From Batillaria attramentaria (lineage: Eukaryota > Mollusca > Gastropoda > Batillariidae): a DNA stretch of 64,000 bases. The first letter of the stretch is position 1, and every line of letters begins with the position of its first letter. Shown piece after piece: positions 53,301-62,827 of the stretch. The notes beneath the pieces were generated by a model, which searched no databases, had not been told where the DNA came from, and was given only the letters and a program-made list of their open reading frames with translations. Location of the stretch: NCBI GenBank assembly GCA_018292915.2, contig JACVVK020000285.1, positions 157,001-221,000 of the forward strand, given 5' to 3'. The position numbers and the translations under genes are program-made.

Positions 53301-54042
53301 GGACGGCCGCGTTTTTACCCGGCGCTTAGCAGACGGTAGCTCTGTGTACAGTGCCGAACTGCGAGCCATTTTACTCGCACTTCGGCACGTGTACCAGTCT
53401 AATGAGTGCAATTTCTTAATCCTGTCTGATTCCTTGTCGGCACTCCAGGCTCTGCATGGCAGGCGATTGGATCACGCACTCCTGGTGTTGATCCATGAAC
53501 TGCATGCATCCTTGATTGCCGACAACAAGGACATTGTTTTTATCTGGGTCCCAGGTCATGTGGGCATCCGAGGAAACAGGTGCGCTGACCGGGCTGCGAA
53601 CGCTGCCCGCGATGGCCCTGTGGAGGATGAGTGCATGGCCTGTTCAGATTTTAAGCCTTTAGTTTCAAAGTTTGTTCAAAAGGAGTGGCAGACCCAATGG
53701 GCTGCTCTCCCGGAGAACAAACTCTTCAAGATCCTTCCAAGTATCTGTGATAGTCTCCCTCGCTGCCGACCCAATCGGCGCGAGGAGACAGTGCTCAGTC
53801 GACTGCATATAGGACACACTTACATCACCCATTCCCATCTGTTGAAGGGGGAGGACCCCCCGTGGTGTGTTCCATGCCACGAACCATTCACAGTCGAGCA
53901 TTTTTTAGTCTCGTGCGTTGACCTTGCGGAGACCCGCGACAAGTACTTCTCCGTGACTTCATTGAAGATGTTGTTCAGGGATGTCCCCCCTGACAGCATC
54001 TTCAGTTTCTTAAAGGAGGTAAACCTGTTTTATAAAATTTAA
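50356..54042 (+). CDS. Copy D ORF2: endonuclease, RT, RNase H
   Basis: 1228 residues. APE-like endonuclease, about 1-225: N9, E in ALQETF, D133-N135-H137 in GDFNGH, S207-D208-H209. RT, about 480-740: FFDLEKAYD, GVPQGSILSP, catalytic F667-V-D669-D670. RNase H, about 955-1085: D967 (FTDGS), E1001 (SAELRA), D1025 (LSDS), D1078 (CADRAA). C-terminal Cys/His motif CVPCHEPFTVEHFLVSC (C-x2-C-x7-H-x4-C). All expected catalytic residues are present. Performs target-primed reverse transcription in this element class. Confidence 0.96.
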   Translation: MATNTIIHWNCRGFRANFEELKILVNSLKPGVVALQETFLQESSPASFTGFNFVHQGSSSERPHGGVGILIRKDILHSPVHLNTQLQAIAVRISLHKSVTVCSIYLPPSERVSSRDLNSLIDQLPRPFLLLGDFNGHAPLWGSDHSNDRGQVLEDLFSSLDLCVLNDGSPTYLHPATGTSSVLDLSVCDPSLVLDFEWRVHDDLCGSDHFPVILSTASSEEDATVGRWNLKKANWDLFSASCRSRLTEEAVMSSEDPASAFTNILIEVANDAIPKTSTIHKGPKIPWFNQQCKNAQKDRKRAQRRAFRCPSQANILAFKQSRAKARFIYKQQRRLSWRQFVSGLSSKAPSQKIWKAIRRIKGKADTSSIRHLRVGDRLVTDKKAVADLLASTLSHNSSSDHYSTSFQRIKQLKESSPCNFQSTNTELYNSLFSQAELQQALQKSNDSAAGLDSVHYQLLTHLPEEALSVLLSVYNHIWTTGVFPPSWREAVVVPIPKPGRDHSDPGNYRPIALTSCLCKTMERLVNARLVWVLESEGLLSDLQCGFRQGRSTVDHLVRFESFIRDGFINKQHTVAIFFDLEKAYDTTWKYGILSDLHDIGFRGRLPSFIEQFLTGRSFRVRVGSTLSDCQEQEMGVPQGSILSPVLFSLKINNIVKSVTKGTDASLFVDDFALCVKGKSLHRVERHLQLCINSVQKWVAENGFKFSPSKTVCMHFTKLHGVFPEPALSIDGSPVKVVQEAKFLGLIFDRRLTFLSHIKYLRASCMKALDVLRVVGHTDWGGDRTVLLRLYRALVRSKLDYGCIVYSSASKSTLKLLNTVHHEGLRICLGAFRTSPVHSLYAEAGEPSLALRRTRLMLNYVLKLKANPDNPAFNCVFHPVCEDLYDVHKNEPKPLSLRVRPLLQAAGVDINSIEEILFPATPPWTLPTPEVRLDLTAHKKDSTPDPIYLHGLQQILADFPGFRRIFTDGSKSEDGRVGAAAVMDGRVFTRRLADGSSVYSAELRAILLALRHVYQSNECNFLILSDSLSALQALHGRRLDHALLVLIHELHASLIADNKDIVFIWVPGHVGIRGNRCADRAANAARDGPVEDECMACSDFKPLVSKFVQKEWQTQWAALPENKLFKILPSICDSLPRCRPNRREETVLSRLHIGHTYITHSHLLKGEDPPWCVPCHEPFTVEHFLVSCVDLAETRDKYFSVTSLKMLFRDVPPDSIFSFLKEVNLFYKI

Positions 54043-54203
54043 TTCAAAATCCATAGTCTTTCACTGACCTCCGTCCGTTCAATATTTCAAGTCTTGTAAG
54101 AAACTTCTCATTTTAACCCAGTAGATTTTTAGCATATATTTACATCCTGTTTTATTGCATGCTCTTTTATTTCTAATGACCTGGCAGAAAGGGACCTCGC
54201 ATA

Positions 54204-54234
54204 GCCGCGAAATAGTCTTTGTAGCTTGCGCGGC
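54204..54234 (+). other. 3' terminal hairpin of copy D
   Basis: GCCGCG (54204-54209) pairs with CGCGGC (54229-54234) across a 19-nt loop, followed by GTAAAGCAC and the TAAC tail. This stem is kept in every copy and in most solo insertions, so it is the probable RT recognition site. Confidence 0.75.
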
Positions 54235-54277
54235 GTAAAGCACTAAATAACTAACTAACTAACTGAAGATGTTGTTC

Positions 54278-54570
54278 AGGGATGTCCCCCCTGACAACAT
54301 CTTCAATTTCTTGAAGGAAGTCAATCTCTTTTATAAAATATAGTCTTTCAGCCTAACATAATCTGTGATATTGTTTTTAGTCTGGAAGAATACAATCTTG
54401 TACAGGATCTCATTTAAGTCTCACAAATTTTTAATAATATATTTACACCATGTTTTAAGCTAGCCCTTTTATGTTTTAAAGGACCTGGCAGGATGGGACT
54501 GTGCTAGCCGCGAAATAGTCTTTGTTGCTTGCGCGGCGTTAAGCCCTAAATAACTAACTAACTAACTAAC
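54278..54570 (+). mobile_element. Copy C 3' end, downstream of D
   Basis: Resumes ORF2 (RDVPPDNIFNFLKEVNLFYKI, stop 54341-54343), type II 3' UTR, hairpin and TAAC repeats, into which copy E abuts at 54571. Confidence 0.93.
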
Positions 54571-57500
54571 TGGGGCAGCGACCACTCAAACGACAGGGGT
54601 CAGGTTCTAGAGGATCTCTTTTCCTCGCTTGACCTCTGTGTCTTAAACGATGGCTCTCCTACTTACCTTCATCCTGCAACTGGTACTTCTTCGGTCCTCG
54701 ATCTGTCTGTCTGTGATCCTTCCCTCGTCCTGGATTTTGAGTGGCGCGTCCACGATGACCTGTGTGGCAGCGACCACTTCCCGGTCATCCTGTCGACCGC
54801 CAGCAGCGAGGAGGACGCAACAGTGGGTCGTTGGAACCTGAAGAAGGCTAACTGGGATTTGTTTAGTGCCTCTTGCCGGTCACGTCTGACCGAGGAGGCG
54901 GTGATGTCCTCGGAGGATCCTGCCTCCGCTTTTACTAATATCTTGATTGAAGTGGCCAACGATGCCATCCCGAAAACCTCGACAATCCACAAAGGTCCTA
55001 AAATTCCATGGTTCAACCAACAATGTAAAAATGCGCAGAAAGATCGCAAGCGCGCACAAAGACGAGCGTTCAGATGCCCCTCCCAGGCTAACATCTTAGC
55101 CTTTAAACAGTCTCGAGCGAAAGCTCGTTTTATTTATAAACAACAGAGGAGGCTGTCTTGGAGGCAGTTCGTTTCCGGCCTGTCATCCAAGGCCCCTTCT
55201 CAGAAAATTTGGAAGGCCATTCGCAGAATCAAAGGCAAAGCTGATACTTCCTCTATCCGCCACCTCAGAGTGGGTGACAGGCTTGTCACCGACAAGAAAG
55301 CTGTTGCTGACTTGTTGGCGTCAACCCTGTCGCACAACTCATCCTCTAACCATTATTCTCCCTCTTTCCAGAGGATCAAACAAATTAAGGAATCCTCCCC
55401 CTGCAAGTTCCAGTCCACTAACACCGAACCATATAACTCTGTGTTTAGTTCAGATGAGCTTCAGCAAGCTCTACAGAAGAGCAATGATTCTGCTGCTGGC
55501 CTGGACACTGTCCACTATCAGCTTCTGACCCATCTTCCCGAGGAAGCTCTTTCTGTTCTCCTTTCTGTCTTTAATCATATTTGGACCACTGGCGTCTTCC
55601 CGCCCTCATGGCGTGAGGCGGTGGTGGTCCCTATTCCGAAACCTGGGAGGGATCATTCTGATCCGGGCAATTATCGCCCAATTGCGCTCACTAGTTGTCT
55701 TTGTAAAACCATGGAACGGTTAGTTAACAGTCGTCTCGTGTGGGTTCTTGAATCCGAGGGACACCTTTCTGACCTGCAGTGCGGGTTCAGACAAGGCCGA
55801 AGCACCCTTGACCACCTGGTCCGATTTGAGTCCTTCATACGGGACGGCTTTATCAATAAACAGCACATTGTAGCCATTTTCTTCGACCTCGAGAAGGCCT
55901 ATGACACCACATGGAAGTTCGGCATCTTGTCCGACTTACATGACATAGGCTTCCGGGGTCGGTTACCTATTTTTATTGATCAATTTTTATCTGGACGGTC
56001 CTTTCGAGTCCGCATCGGTTCTACCCTATCAGATCCTCAGGAGCAGGAGATGGGTGTTCCTCAAGGCAGCATTCTGTCTCCTGTTCTTTTTAGTTTAAAA
56101 ATTAATAACATAGTGAAAGCTGTTACAAAAGGCACAGATGCCTCCCTGTTCGTTGATGACTTTGCCCTTTGTGTCAGAGGCAGGTCACTTCACCGAGTAG
56201 AGAGGCATCTGCAGCTCTGTGTAAATAGTGTCCAGCAATGGGTTGCTAGTAATGGTTTTAAATTTTCACCATCCAAGACTGTATGCATGCACCTCACCAA
56301 ACTCCATGGGGTCTTCCCTGAACCTAGTCTTGCCATTGACGGTTCTCCCATCAAAGTTGTCCAGGAGGCAAAGTTCCTTGGTCTTATTTTTGACCGCAGA
56401 CTCACCTTCCTTAGTCATATCAAACATCTGCGAGCTTCGTGTATGAGGGCACTGGACGTCCTCCGGGTCGTGGGTCACACCGACTGGGGTGGTGACCGTA
56501 CCGTCCTGCTGCGCTTATACCGAGCTCTTGTCCGTTCCAAGCTGGACTATGGGTGCATTGTTTATAGCTCTGCATCCAAGTCCACACTCAAACTCCTTAA
56601 CACTGTCCATCATGAAGGTCTTCGCATTTGTCTGGGCGCCTTCAGAACGTCCCCAGTTCATAGTCTGTACGCTGAGGCGGGTGAACCCTCTCTGGCGCTC
56701 CGCCGCACTCGTCTCATGCTCAACTATGTCCTGAAGCTGAAGGCCAACCCGGACAACCCTGCCTATAACTGTGTGTTCAAACCAGATTTTGAGGATCTTC
56801 ATGATGTCCATAAAAACGAGCCTAAACCCCTGTCCCTCCGCGTTCGACCCCTTCTACAGGCGGCCGGAGTGGACATCAATTCTGTTGATGAGTCTGTCTT
56901 TCCCGCCACGCCTCCTTGGACCCTCCCCATCCCCGAGGTCAGGCTGGACCTGACCTCACACAAGAAAGCCGAGACCCCCGACCCTGTTTACTTTCACGGG
57001 CTGCAGCAGATCCTGGCCGACTTCCCGGGCTTCCGTCGGATCTTCACTGACGGTTCCAAGTCCGAGGATGGTCGTGTTGGGGCTGCTGCCGTCATGGATG
57101 GTTATTCTTTTACTCGTCGTTTACTGGACGATAGTTCGGTGTATAGTGCCGAGTTGCGGGCCATTTTACTCGCACTTCGGCACGTATACCAGTCTAAAGA
57201 CTTCAATTTTTTAATATTGTCAGATTCATTGTCGGCTCTCCAGGCTCTGCATGGCAGGAGATTGGATCACCCACTTCTGGTGCTGATCCATGAACTGCAT
57301 GCATCCTTGATTGCCGACAACAAGGACATTGTTTTTATCTGGATTCCAGGTCATGTGGGCATCCGAGGAAACAGGTGCGCTGACCGGGCTGCGAACGCTG
57401 CCCGCGATGGCCCTGTGGAGGATGAGCGCATGGCCTGCAGTGATTTTAAACTTCTAGTTTCCAAGTTTGTTCAAAGGGAGTGGCAGACCCAATGGGCTGC

Positions 57501-57837
57501 CCTCCCGGAGAACAAACTGTACAAAGTTTTACCTAGCGTCTGTGATAGCCTCCCTCGTTGCCGTCCTAATCGGCGCGAGGAGGTAGTTCTTAGCCGGCTC
57601 CACATTGGGCACACACACATCACGCATTCCCATCTGTTGAAAGGGGAAGATCCCCCCTGGTGTGTCCCGTGTGATGAGCCTTTTACCGTTCAGCACTTTC
57701 TGATCTCGTGCGTGGATCTCGCCGAGACTCGTGACAAGTTTTATTCTGTTGACTCATTGAAGATGTTGTTCAGGGATGTCCCCCCTGACAACATCTTCAA
57801 TTTCTTGAAGGAAGTCAATCTCTTTTATAAAATATAG
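54571..57837 (+). CDS. Copy E ORF2, lacking N-terminal endonuclease
   Basis: Open frame of 1088 codons from the truncation point to 57837: the C-terminal third of the endonuclease (SDHFPV), complete RT (FFDLEKAYDTTW, GVPQGSILSP, FVDDF), RNase H (FTDGSKSED, SAELRA, LSDS, CADRAA) and C-terminal CVPCDEPFTVQHFLISC. No stop or frameshift despite no start codon of its own. The endonuclease-RT linker matches A/D while the last 250 residues match C. Confidence 0.93.
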   Translation, partial: WGSDHSNDRGQVLEDLFSSLDLCVLNDGSPTYLHPATGTSSVLDLSVCDPSLVLDFEWRVHDDLCGSDHFPVILSTASSEEDATVGRWNLKKANWDLFSASCRSRLTEEAVMSSEDPASAFTNILIEVANDAIPKTSTIHKGPKIPWFNQQCKNAQKDRKRAQRRAFRCPSQANILAFKQSRAKARFIYKQQRRLSWRQFVSGLSSKAPSQKIWKAIRRIKGKADTSSIRHLRVGDRLVTDKKAVADLLASTLSHNSSSNHYSPSFQRIKQIKESSPCKFQSTNTEPYNSVFSSDELQQALQKSNDSAAGLDTVHYQLLTHLPEEALSVLLSVFNHIWTTGVFPPSWREAVVVPIPKPGRDHSDPGNYRPIALTSCLCKTMERLVNSRLVWVLESEGHLSDLQCGFRQGRSTLDHLVRFESFIRDGFINKQHIVAIFFDLEKAYDTTWKFGILSDLHDIGFRGRLPIFIDQFLSGRSFRVRIGSTLSDPQEQEMGVPQGSILSPVLFSLKINNIVKAVTKGTDASLFVDDFALCVRGRSLHRVERHLQLCVNSVQQWVASNGFKFSPSKTVCMHLTKLHGVFPEPSLAIDGSPIKVVQEAKFLGLIFDRRLTFLSHIKHLRASCMRALDVLRVVGHTDWGGDRTVLLRLYRALVRSKLDYGCIVYSSASKSTLKLLNTVHHEGLRICLGAFRTSPVHSLYAEAGEPSLALRRTRLMLNYVLKLKANPDNPAYNCVFKPDFEDLHDVHKNEPKPLSLRVRPLLQAAGVDINSVDESVFPATPPWTLPIPEVRLDLTSHKKAETPDPVYFHGLQQILADFPGFRRIFTDGSKSEDGRVGAAAVMDGYSFTRRLLDDSSVYSAELRAILLALRHVYQSKDFNFLILSDSLSALQALHGRRLDHPLLVLIHELHASLIADNKDIVFIWIPGHVGIRGNRCADRAANAARDGPVEDERMACSDFKLLVSKFVQREWQTQWAALPENKLYKVLPSVCDSLPRCRPNRREEVVLSRLHIGHTHITHSHLLKGEDPPWCVPCDEPFTVQHFLISCVDLAETRDKFYSVDSLKMLFRDVPPDNIFNFLKEVNLFYKI

Positions 57838-58059
57838 TCTTTCAGCCTAACATAATCTGTGATATTGTTTTTAGTCTGGAAGAATACAATCTTGTACAGG
57901 ATCTCATTTAAGTCTCACAAATTTTTAATAATATATTTACACCATGTTTTAAGCTAGCCCTTTTATGTTTTAAAGGACCTGGCAGGATGGGACTGTGCTA
58001 GCCGCGAAATAGTCTTTGTTGCTTGCGCGGCGTTAAGCCCTAAATAACTAACTAACTAA
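54571..58059 (+). mobile_element. I-like copy E, 5'-truncated
   Basis: Starts at the endonuclease codons TGG GGC AGC (WGSDHSND) directly after copy C's TAAC tail and runs to its own hairpin and tail at 58059. No separate target duplication is resolvable because the target would be TAAC repeats. The downstream flank (58060-58074) is the partner of copy C's left duplication. Its 3' 300 bp are essentially identical to copy C's. Confidence 0.93.
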
Positions 58060-58074
58060 CTCCCCAAAAGCCAC

Positions 58075-58249
58075 AGACCTAAAGGGTCAGAATCATTTCT
58101 CAAGTTTTTAGTGCATGGAATTATAAATTCAGTAAATACTGCTGAACAGAGGTGTGTGTGTGTGTGTGTGTGTTTGTGTGTGTGCAAAACTGAATTTTAT
58201 CAACTTCAAATCATATAATTAAATGAAGTGGGTACAATTCAGTTTTGAA
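58075..58249. other. Flank with GT microsatellite
   Basis: Right flank of the C-D-E nest; (GT)n at about 58151-58183. No gene. Confidence 0.6.
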
Positions 58250-58425
58250 AGTTGGAAACTGCGACTTTTTGCCGCTGCTCTGTGCCGACTCTGATGCGAC
58301 GTCTGAATCATAGCTATGCGACACCGAAGTGCACCCGCTGCCGGGCGAGGGCTCGAGCCCCTCCACAACTTTTCCACTGACGAAAAAGTCCATAGTCTTT
58401 TGAACTTTCACTTTTTTCGGTGGCA
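58250..58425 (-). CDS. N-terminal exon of a zinc-finger/hAT-associated protein
   Basis: Antisense ATG at 58425 gives MPPKKVKVQKTMDFFVSGK then a Gly/Ser linker and SDVASESAQSSGKKSQFPTF, matching the linker of the fragment at 33425-33550. KKxxxQxTMDxFF is a common start for transposase-derived zinc-finger proteins. The continuation left of 58250 is not visible; the retrotransposon nest begins 190 bp further on. Confidence 0.45.
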
Positions 58426-58429
58426 TGAT

Positions 58430-59940
58430 TCGCCACAGAGAAAGCGAATCCGATCGGCTGCAAAGGAAAAAAAACATTTGAAAACAAGTGCCCACATACA
58501 AACGTGATGCGCATGGTGCCATTGACGTCAAGAGTCTGACAATGCGAAGTGGCAACATTTTCAGTTTGAACCATGTTGCTGTTTTCCCCGCTCACGCTGC
58601 CAAACATGTAATGCTCTTGGTACATTACAGGGACAAAAAAGATGAGAGTCTTGATTTGTATAGGATGGACTTAAATCATCTATTCAGATTCAATGTTTTC
58701 CATTATTAATTACTGTTTTGCGTTTGATTATGCATGCTAGTTTACACCGACCTTGTCCCTGGAAAGCAAAACTGCACGTACAATTTAACACACTGGATTA
58801 TGTGACGGTGATTTTGTAAAGTTTAAAAAGTACAGCAGCTGTGTAATAGTGCCTGTCGTATTTTACGCTCCGCCCCCTTTTTTTCCTTTTATTCTTTCAC
58901 CTCACTACCATCCTTCCACGTGAATATGCTTGTCGGCTCACAATCTAGATCTAGAGAGACATAAACTGACACTCACACATCAGTGTTCACATCAAATCAG
59001 CGGTAATCAGAAATTTTGTTCAGTCGTCAAAGGGAAATCTCGTGTGTTTGTGTAGATCTTTCTGCTATGCGGTTGGGAGGAATCAGCATGCCGGCCTGTC
59101 AGATTCGAGGGATCTTGAACTGACTTACGTTTTAGTTGAAAGATCTTTTCGCTGAGTCAGTGAATTTTTTTATCATTAAGAAAAGCTTGTAAAAAGCAGG
59201 ACCTGTGAGATTTTTCAGCCAACTGTTTTTGAGACTGACAAATAGATATTACACCAATTCCTGTTATTCTGTCAGCTTTTGTCTGATCTGCCCACCTTTA
59301 GAAATCTCCGACTTTTCCCGCGGTTTTCTATTCAGGCACGCATGCGCCGACACCTTGCAAATGGCTGCCAAGCAGACGAACCTCAGCTCGCAGTGTTAGA
59401 GTTGGGCATTTTCCACTCAGACAATCATGCACGGTAGCTTGTAAGGCCAAAGTGTATATTTTCATGGAGCGTTATTCAGCGTCACTTGTATCCTATCATT
59501 ATTTAAATATTGGTCCAGCCACCACAGAGATATTAATGTGTTAAATTTTTTCCTACGCGAAGAGCCATGACCTTCGATTACAGGAGAGGGGAAACCATGA
59601 CTAGGCTCGGACAAGCCACATGGGAGGCTTCTACTTCACTTTCAGGCGAAGATTCATCACATTCTTGCACAAAATCAACATCATCGGAGTCTGACTCTGG
59701 ATCGCTCATAGGAAGGGAGACAACACCATAAACCTGGTTTTGGATGCTTTAGAGCTGGATCAGGACACGATTTGGACTGCTAGTTGTCATTACGAGTGTA
59801 CTCGTAGCCCGTCAGGAAAGGGTAAAAAGAAAGAGCGGTGGTGGACCAAAGGGTGGAGTTGTGCACACTCTTGTTAAATTAGAAATTGTTAATGCGCATT
59901 ACCTGGAAACGTCAGTTATTTTGCAAATGACATGATCATT
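58430..59940. other. No supported gene
   Basis: AT-rich, several short frames on both strands, none with motifs. The region may contain upstream sequence of the antisense exon and downstream sequence of the P-element-like gene. Confidence 0.4.
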
Positions 59941-59987
59941 TCCAATTAAACTTTTATTGTGGGGCCTAAAAAAATTGTGCTACTTAC

Positions 59988-62130
59988 AGTGTCCATGTCC
60001 GCATTTTGATTTTGGCAGGGCATCCTGTTTTTTTGTGCTCTGAATACAAAGTCGCTTCCTTCGGAGGTAGGCATCATGGTCTCCTTCCTATTTAAAAAAA
60101 AAAAAATGGTATGATTGATATTCCACATCCCTTAAAACTTTTGGAGCAGCTAGAACCAAGGACGTACATAACCATCAGAGCAAGTTGGCGCTGCAGACGA
60201 AGATTGTTCTCCTGATGGCCAAACTGGTACAGGTTGGGGTTCTCTGCAGTCCGACCCATACCACGGTGTTGACTGAAGTGTTCTTCTATGGGGTCCTGAC
60301 AAAACTTGTTGCTCAGAACAAAAGGCACTCCTTGGCTGAGGAGATACTTCGTTACCCCAACGAAAGCATGAACAGTCATGACAAGTCCTCTGAATGTTTG
60401 GTGCGTCAAGCACATTTTCTGCCGATCAGTTTTGGAGAATTGGCCAGGTCGATGGTTCACTGAAGTCTGCCATTCTTCCAGGTATGCCAAGACCCCCCCC
60501 CCCCCCCCTCAAGGAAATCAAAGCGAGCGTCATCCAGTTGTGTGTATGCCTGCAGGTCTGGCTTGCATGTACGGTCAGCTTCGTTCAGGTTCCTTGTGTT
60601 TAGGCAGTCAAAGAAGCGGTCCATCAGCAGTATGAACTTTGCAGTTTCCTGCGCATCAGCTGGACCGTAACTCTGAATGACTTTCCCCACTCGCTGACTC
60701 AGGACTTGGGCGGCCAAGCTGACGTTCATTTTGGAGTGAGGTGTAAGGTGAATGTGATAATAGCTCAGTTTTGTCCTTCGCAGGCCATTCTGTACATCCA
60801 TGTTGTAAATGTCCGTGATGTGTCGCCACAAGAGGTGCTGGCCGTCCTTCCACAGAAGCCTCGTGTTCCGCCTACTCCCACTGCTCTCTAGGTTGTTCCT
60901 CACAGTTTTTATTAAATGAGGTGGGTCTGAAATGAAAAACACTTAGAACTCTCTCTGGTGCAAACATGTTCACAGCCTTAAAACAAACATCCTGAATGCC
61001 AGGAATCTGATGAAGCTGGTAGAGGCGCTGGTTTGGTGATGCTTTGTCGCTGGTGCTGGCAACCACCTGTAATCCGCATTCTTCTACACACCCAATGGCT
61101 GTCCACAGGAGCGGCATTAGCTGATCAGAGGTGGCGGTTCTGGTGCCGAAGTACCCAAGGCTCATCTTTAGATGCGAGTTGACTCCGACAACGTAGAACA
61201 CAAGTGCATGTGTTGCCATCTTCTCAAATGTCCACATGTCCTTGTTAACAAACCCTACGAGGGCCCCTGACCTTTCATCAAATACAAGGTCTGATTTGAT
61301 CGTCATCTCATCATGCAGCAGCACGACATATCTTTGATGAGGCTGCAGGCTGTCTGCAAACTTTTTCAATTCGGCCATAACCTCTGGTTGAAATCCCTGT
61401 TCTAGACGAACTGCACTTGTGTACTGTCGCAGAGTTGTCTCTGCAGGCAACTCCACAACCCCTGTGGTCCTAAGCGTCTCATACGCTGCCTTGCTTTTGC
61501 TATGTAGTAGAATAGCGAGGCGTATCATCATTGGATGCCATCGCATCCCCCGTTTTTTTGTCATGAGGGCCTTCTGCTGCTCCTCCCAGAAAAGTTTCTG
61601 CATGGGCTCTCGAATGGCTGAAGTGTCAGTGGCACTCAAGCTTTTGTGAAACTCTGGGGAAATTTCAATTGAGTCTCTGACCATGCTGTTTTGGAATGCT
61701 CTGAGCTTCTTTTGGAGTTCCCCATTCTCCTGGCGAACTTTCTTGAATGCTTCTTTCAGGTGCTCTTTCGGCATGGATTCCTTGGTTTGATGGGCTTCAT
61801 GATCTTGGCTTCTTGCTTCCTTTTTTTGTCCTCAAGGCGGTGCTGGATCTGGGCGCAAGGTCTGCAAATATTTGATCCAGAGGGCAGAAGAGCCTGGCAC
61901 TGTGTTGACCTGACACAGGAAACATGGGACATCTTTCCATTGACCAGTGCATACTGGATGTGCTGATACGGGCTTTTACCATCAGGGGGGGGGGGGGGGG
62001 GGTGGGGCGAAATCTTGAAGAGAGGTAGCAGTCACCCCTGTGCAGATGGCCATCTCTTGAAGACTGTTTAAAAAGTGGGTCAGCCTCTTGGTCTCCAGGT
62101 TTGTCGGCAGGTGCTGAACAGGTAACCCAA
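59988..62130 (-). pseudogene. P-element/THAP9-like transposase, decayed
   Basis: Antisense from about 62130: an exon after CCTGTTCAG encoding LPTNLETKRLTHFLNSLQEM; a G/C homopolymer (61985-62001); YQHIQYALVNGKMSHVSC and CRPCAQIQHRLEDKKRKQE; then 60872-61774 with a coiled coil (LKEAFKKVRQENGELQKKL), MRWHPMMIRLAILLHSKSKAAYE, VVLLHDEMTIKSDLVFD (first Asp) and STSDKASPNQRLY (second Asp). A one-base shift near 60945 leads to FFISDPPHLIKTVRN, and 60092-60490 has LSNKFCQDPIEEHFSQHR (catalytic Glu region). A last exon lies at 59988-60085. P-element enzymes carry a THAP finger upstream; none is visible here. Frameshifts near 60945 and 61765 and the homopolymer suggest a pseudogene. Confidence 0.8.
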
Positions 62131-62209
62131 GGACCTGTAAACATAGACGCAAACTTACATGAAATCATTAACATACACATGTTCTGATGATGGTCTCTTT
62201 GTGTGCAGG

Positions 62210-62671
62210 CGTGCTGACCGGGCCGCGAATGCTGCTCGTGATGGCCCTGTGGAGGATGCTCGCATGGTTGTCAGTGATTTTAAACCTCTTGTATCAAAGT
62301 TTGTTCAAAAGGAGTGGCAGACCCAATGGGCTGCCCTCCCGGAGAACAAACTGTACAAAGTCTTACCCAGTATCTGTGATAGTCTCCCTCGCTGCCGACC
62401 TAATCGGCGCGAGGAGACCGTTCTTAGTCGTCTACATATTGGACACACGCATGTTACCCATTCCCATCTGTTAAAGGGGGAAGACCCCCCTTGGTGTGTT
62501 CCATGTCATCAACCATACACTGTGGAACATTTTTTAATCTCGTGCACGGATCTCACTGAGATTCGTGCCAAACATTACTGTGTGGATTCTCTGAAGATGC
62601 TGTTCCGGGATGTCCCCCCTGACAGCGTCTTCAGTTTCCTGAAAGAAGTCAATTTGTTTTACAAAATATAG
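62210..62671 (+). CDS. Copy G ORF2 C-terminal fragment
   Basis: About 153 codons open to the stop at 62669-62671: end of RNase H, SRLHIGHTHVTHSHLL and CVPCHQPYTVEHFLISC. No start of its own; a nearby upstream ATG (62159) is fortuitous. Confidence 0.85.
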   Translation, partial: RADRAANAARDGPVEDARMVVSDFKPLVSKFVQKEWQTQWAALPENKLYKVLPSICDSLPRCRPNRREETVLSRLHIGHTHVTHSHLLKGEDPPWCVPCHQPYTVEHFLISCTDLTEIRAKHYCVDSLKMLFRDVPPDSVFSFLKEVNLFYKI

Positions 62672-62735
62672 TGCTGTGATATACATATATATATTTAGAC
62701 TGTCTTTGACTTCTGATGTTCAGTATCTAAAGTCT

Positions 62736-62827
62736 TTAACTCTTTGACGACGGAGCGCAATTTCTGACACACGATTTCCTATAGGAAATCATGTGTCAGA
62801 AATTGCGCTCCGTCGTCAAAGAGTTAA
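62736..62827. mobile_element. 92-bp foldback MITE with TTAA ends
   Basis: Two 44-bp arms (62736-62779, 62784-62827) are inverted copies with one mismatch, around a TATA centre. Each arm begins TTAACTCTTTGACGACGG. TTAA at both ends is consistent with a TTAA target duplication; the piggyBac group uses this target. It lies within the 3' UTR of copy G, where copies A and D have no such sequence. Confidence 0.88.

Larger units (their letters stand above)
48066..54264 (+). mobile_element. I-like retrotransposon copy D, intact full length
   Basis: 6.2 kb, both ORFs open, hairpin and TAAC tail, inserted in the last codons of copy C. Target duplication GAAGATGTTGTTC at 48053-48065 and 54265-54277 is perfect. 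Youngest element in the nest by position. Type I 3' UTR like copy A. Confidence 0.97.
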
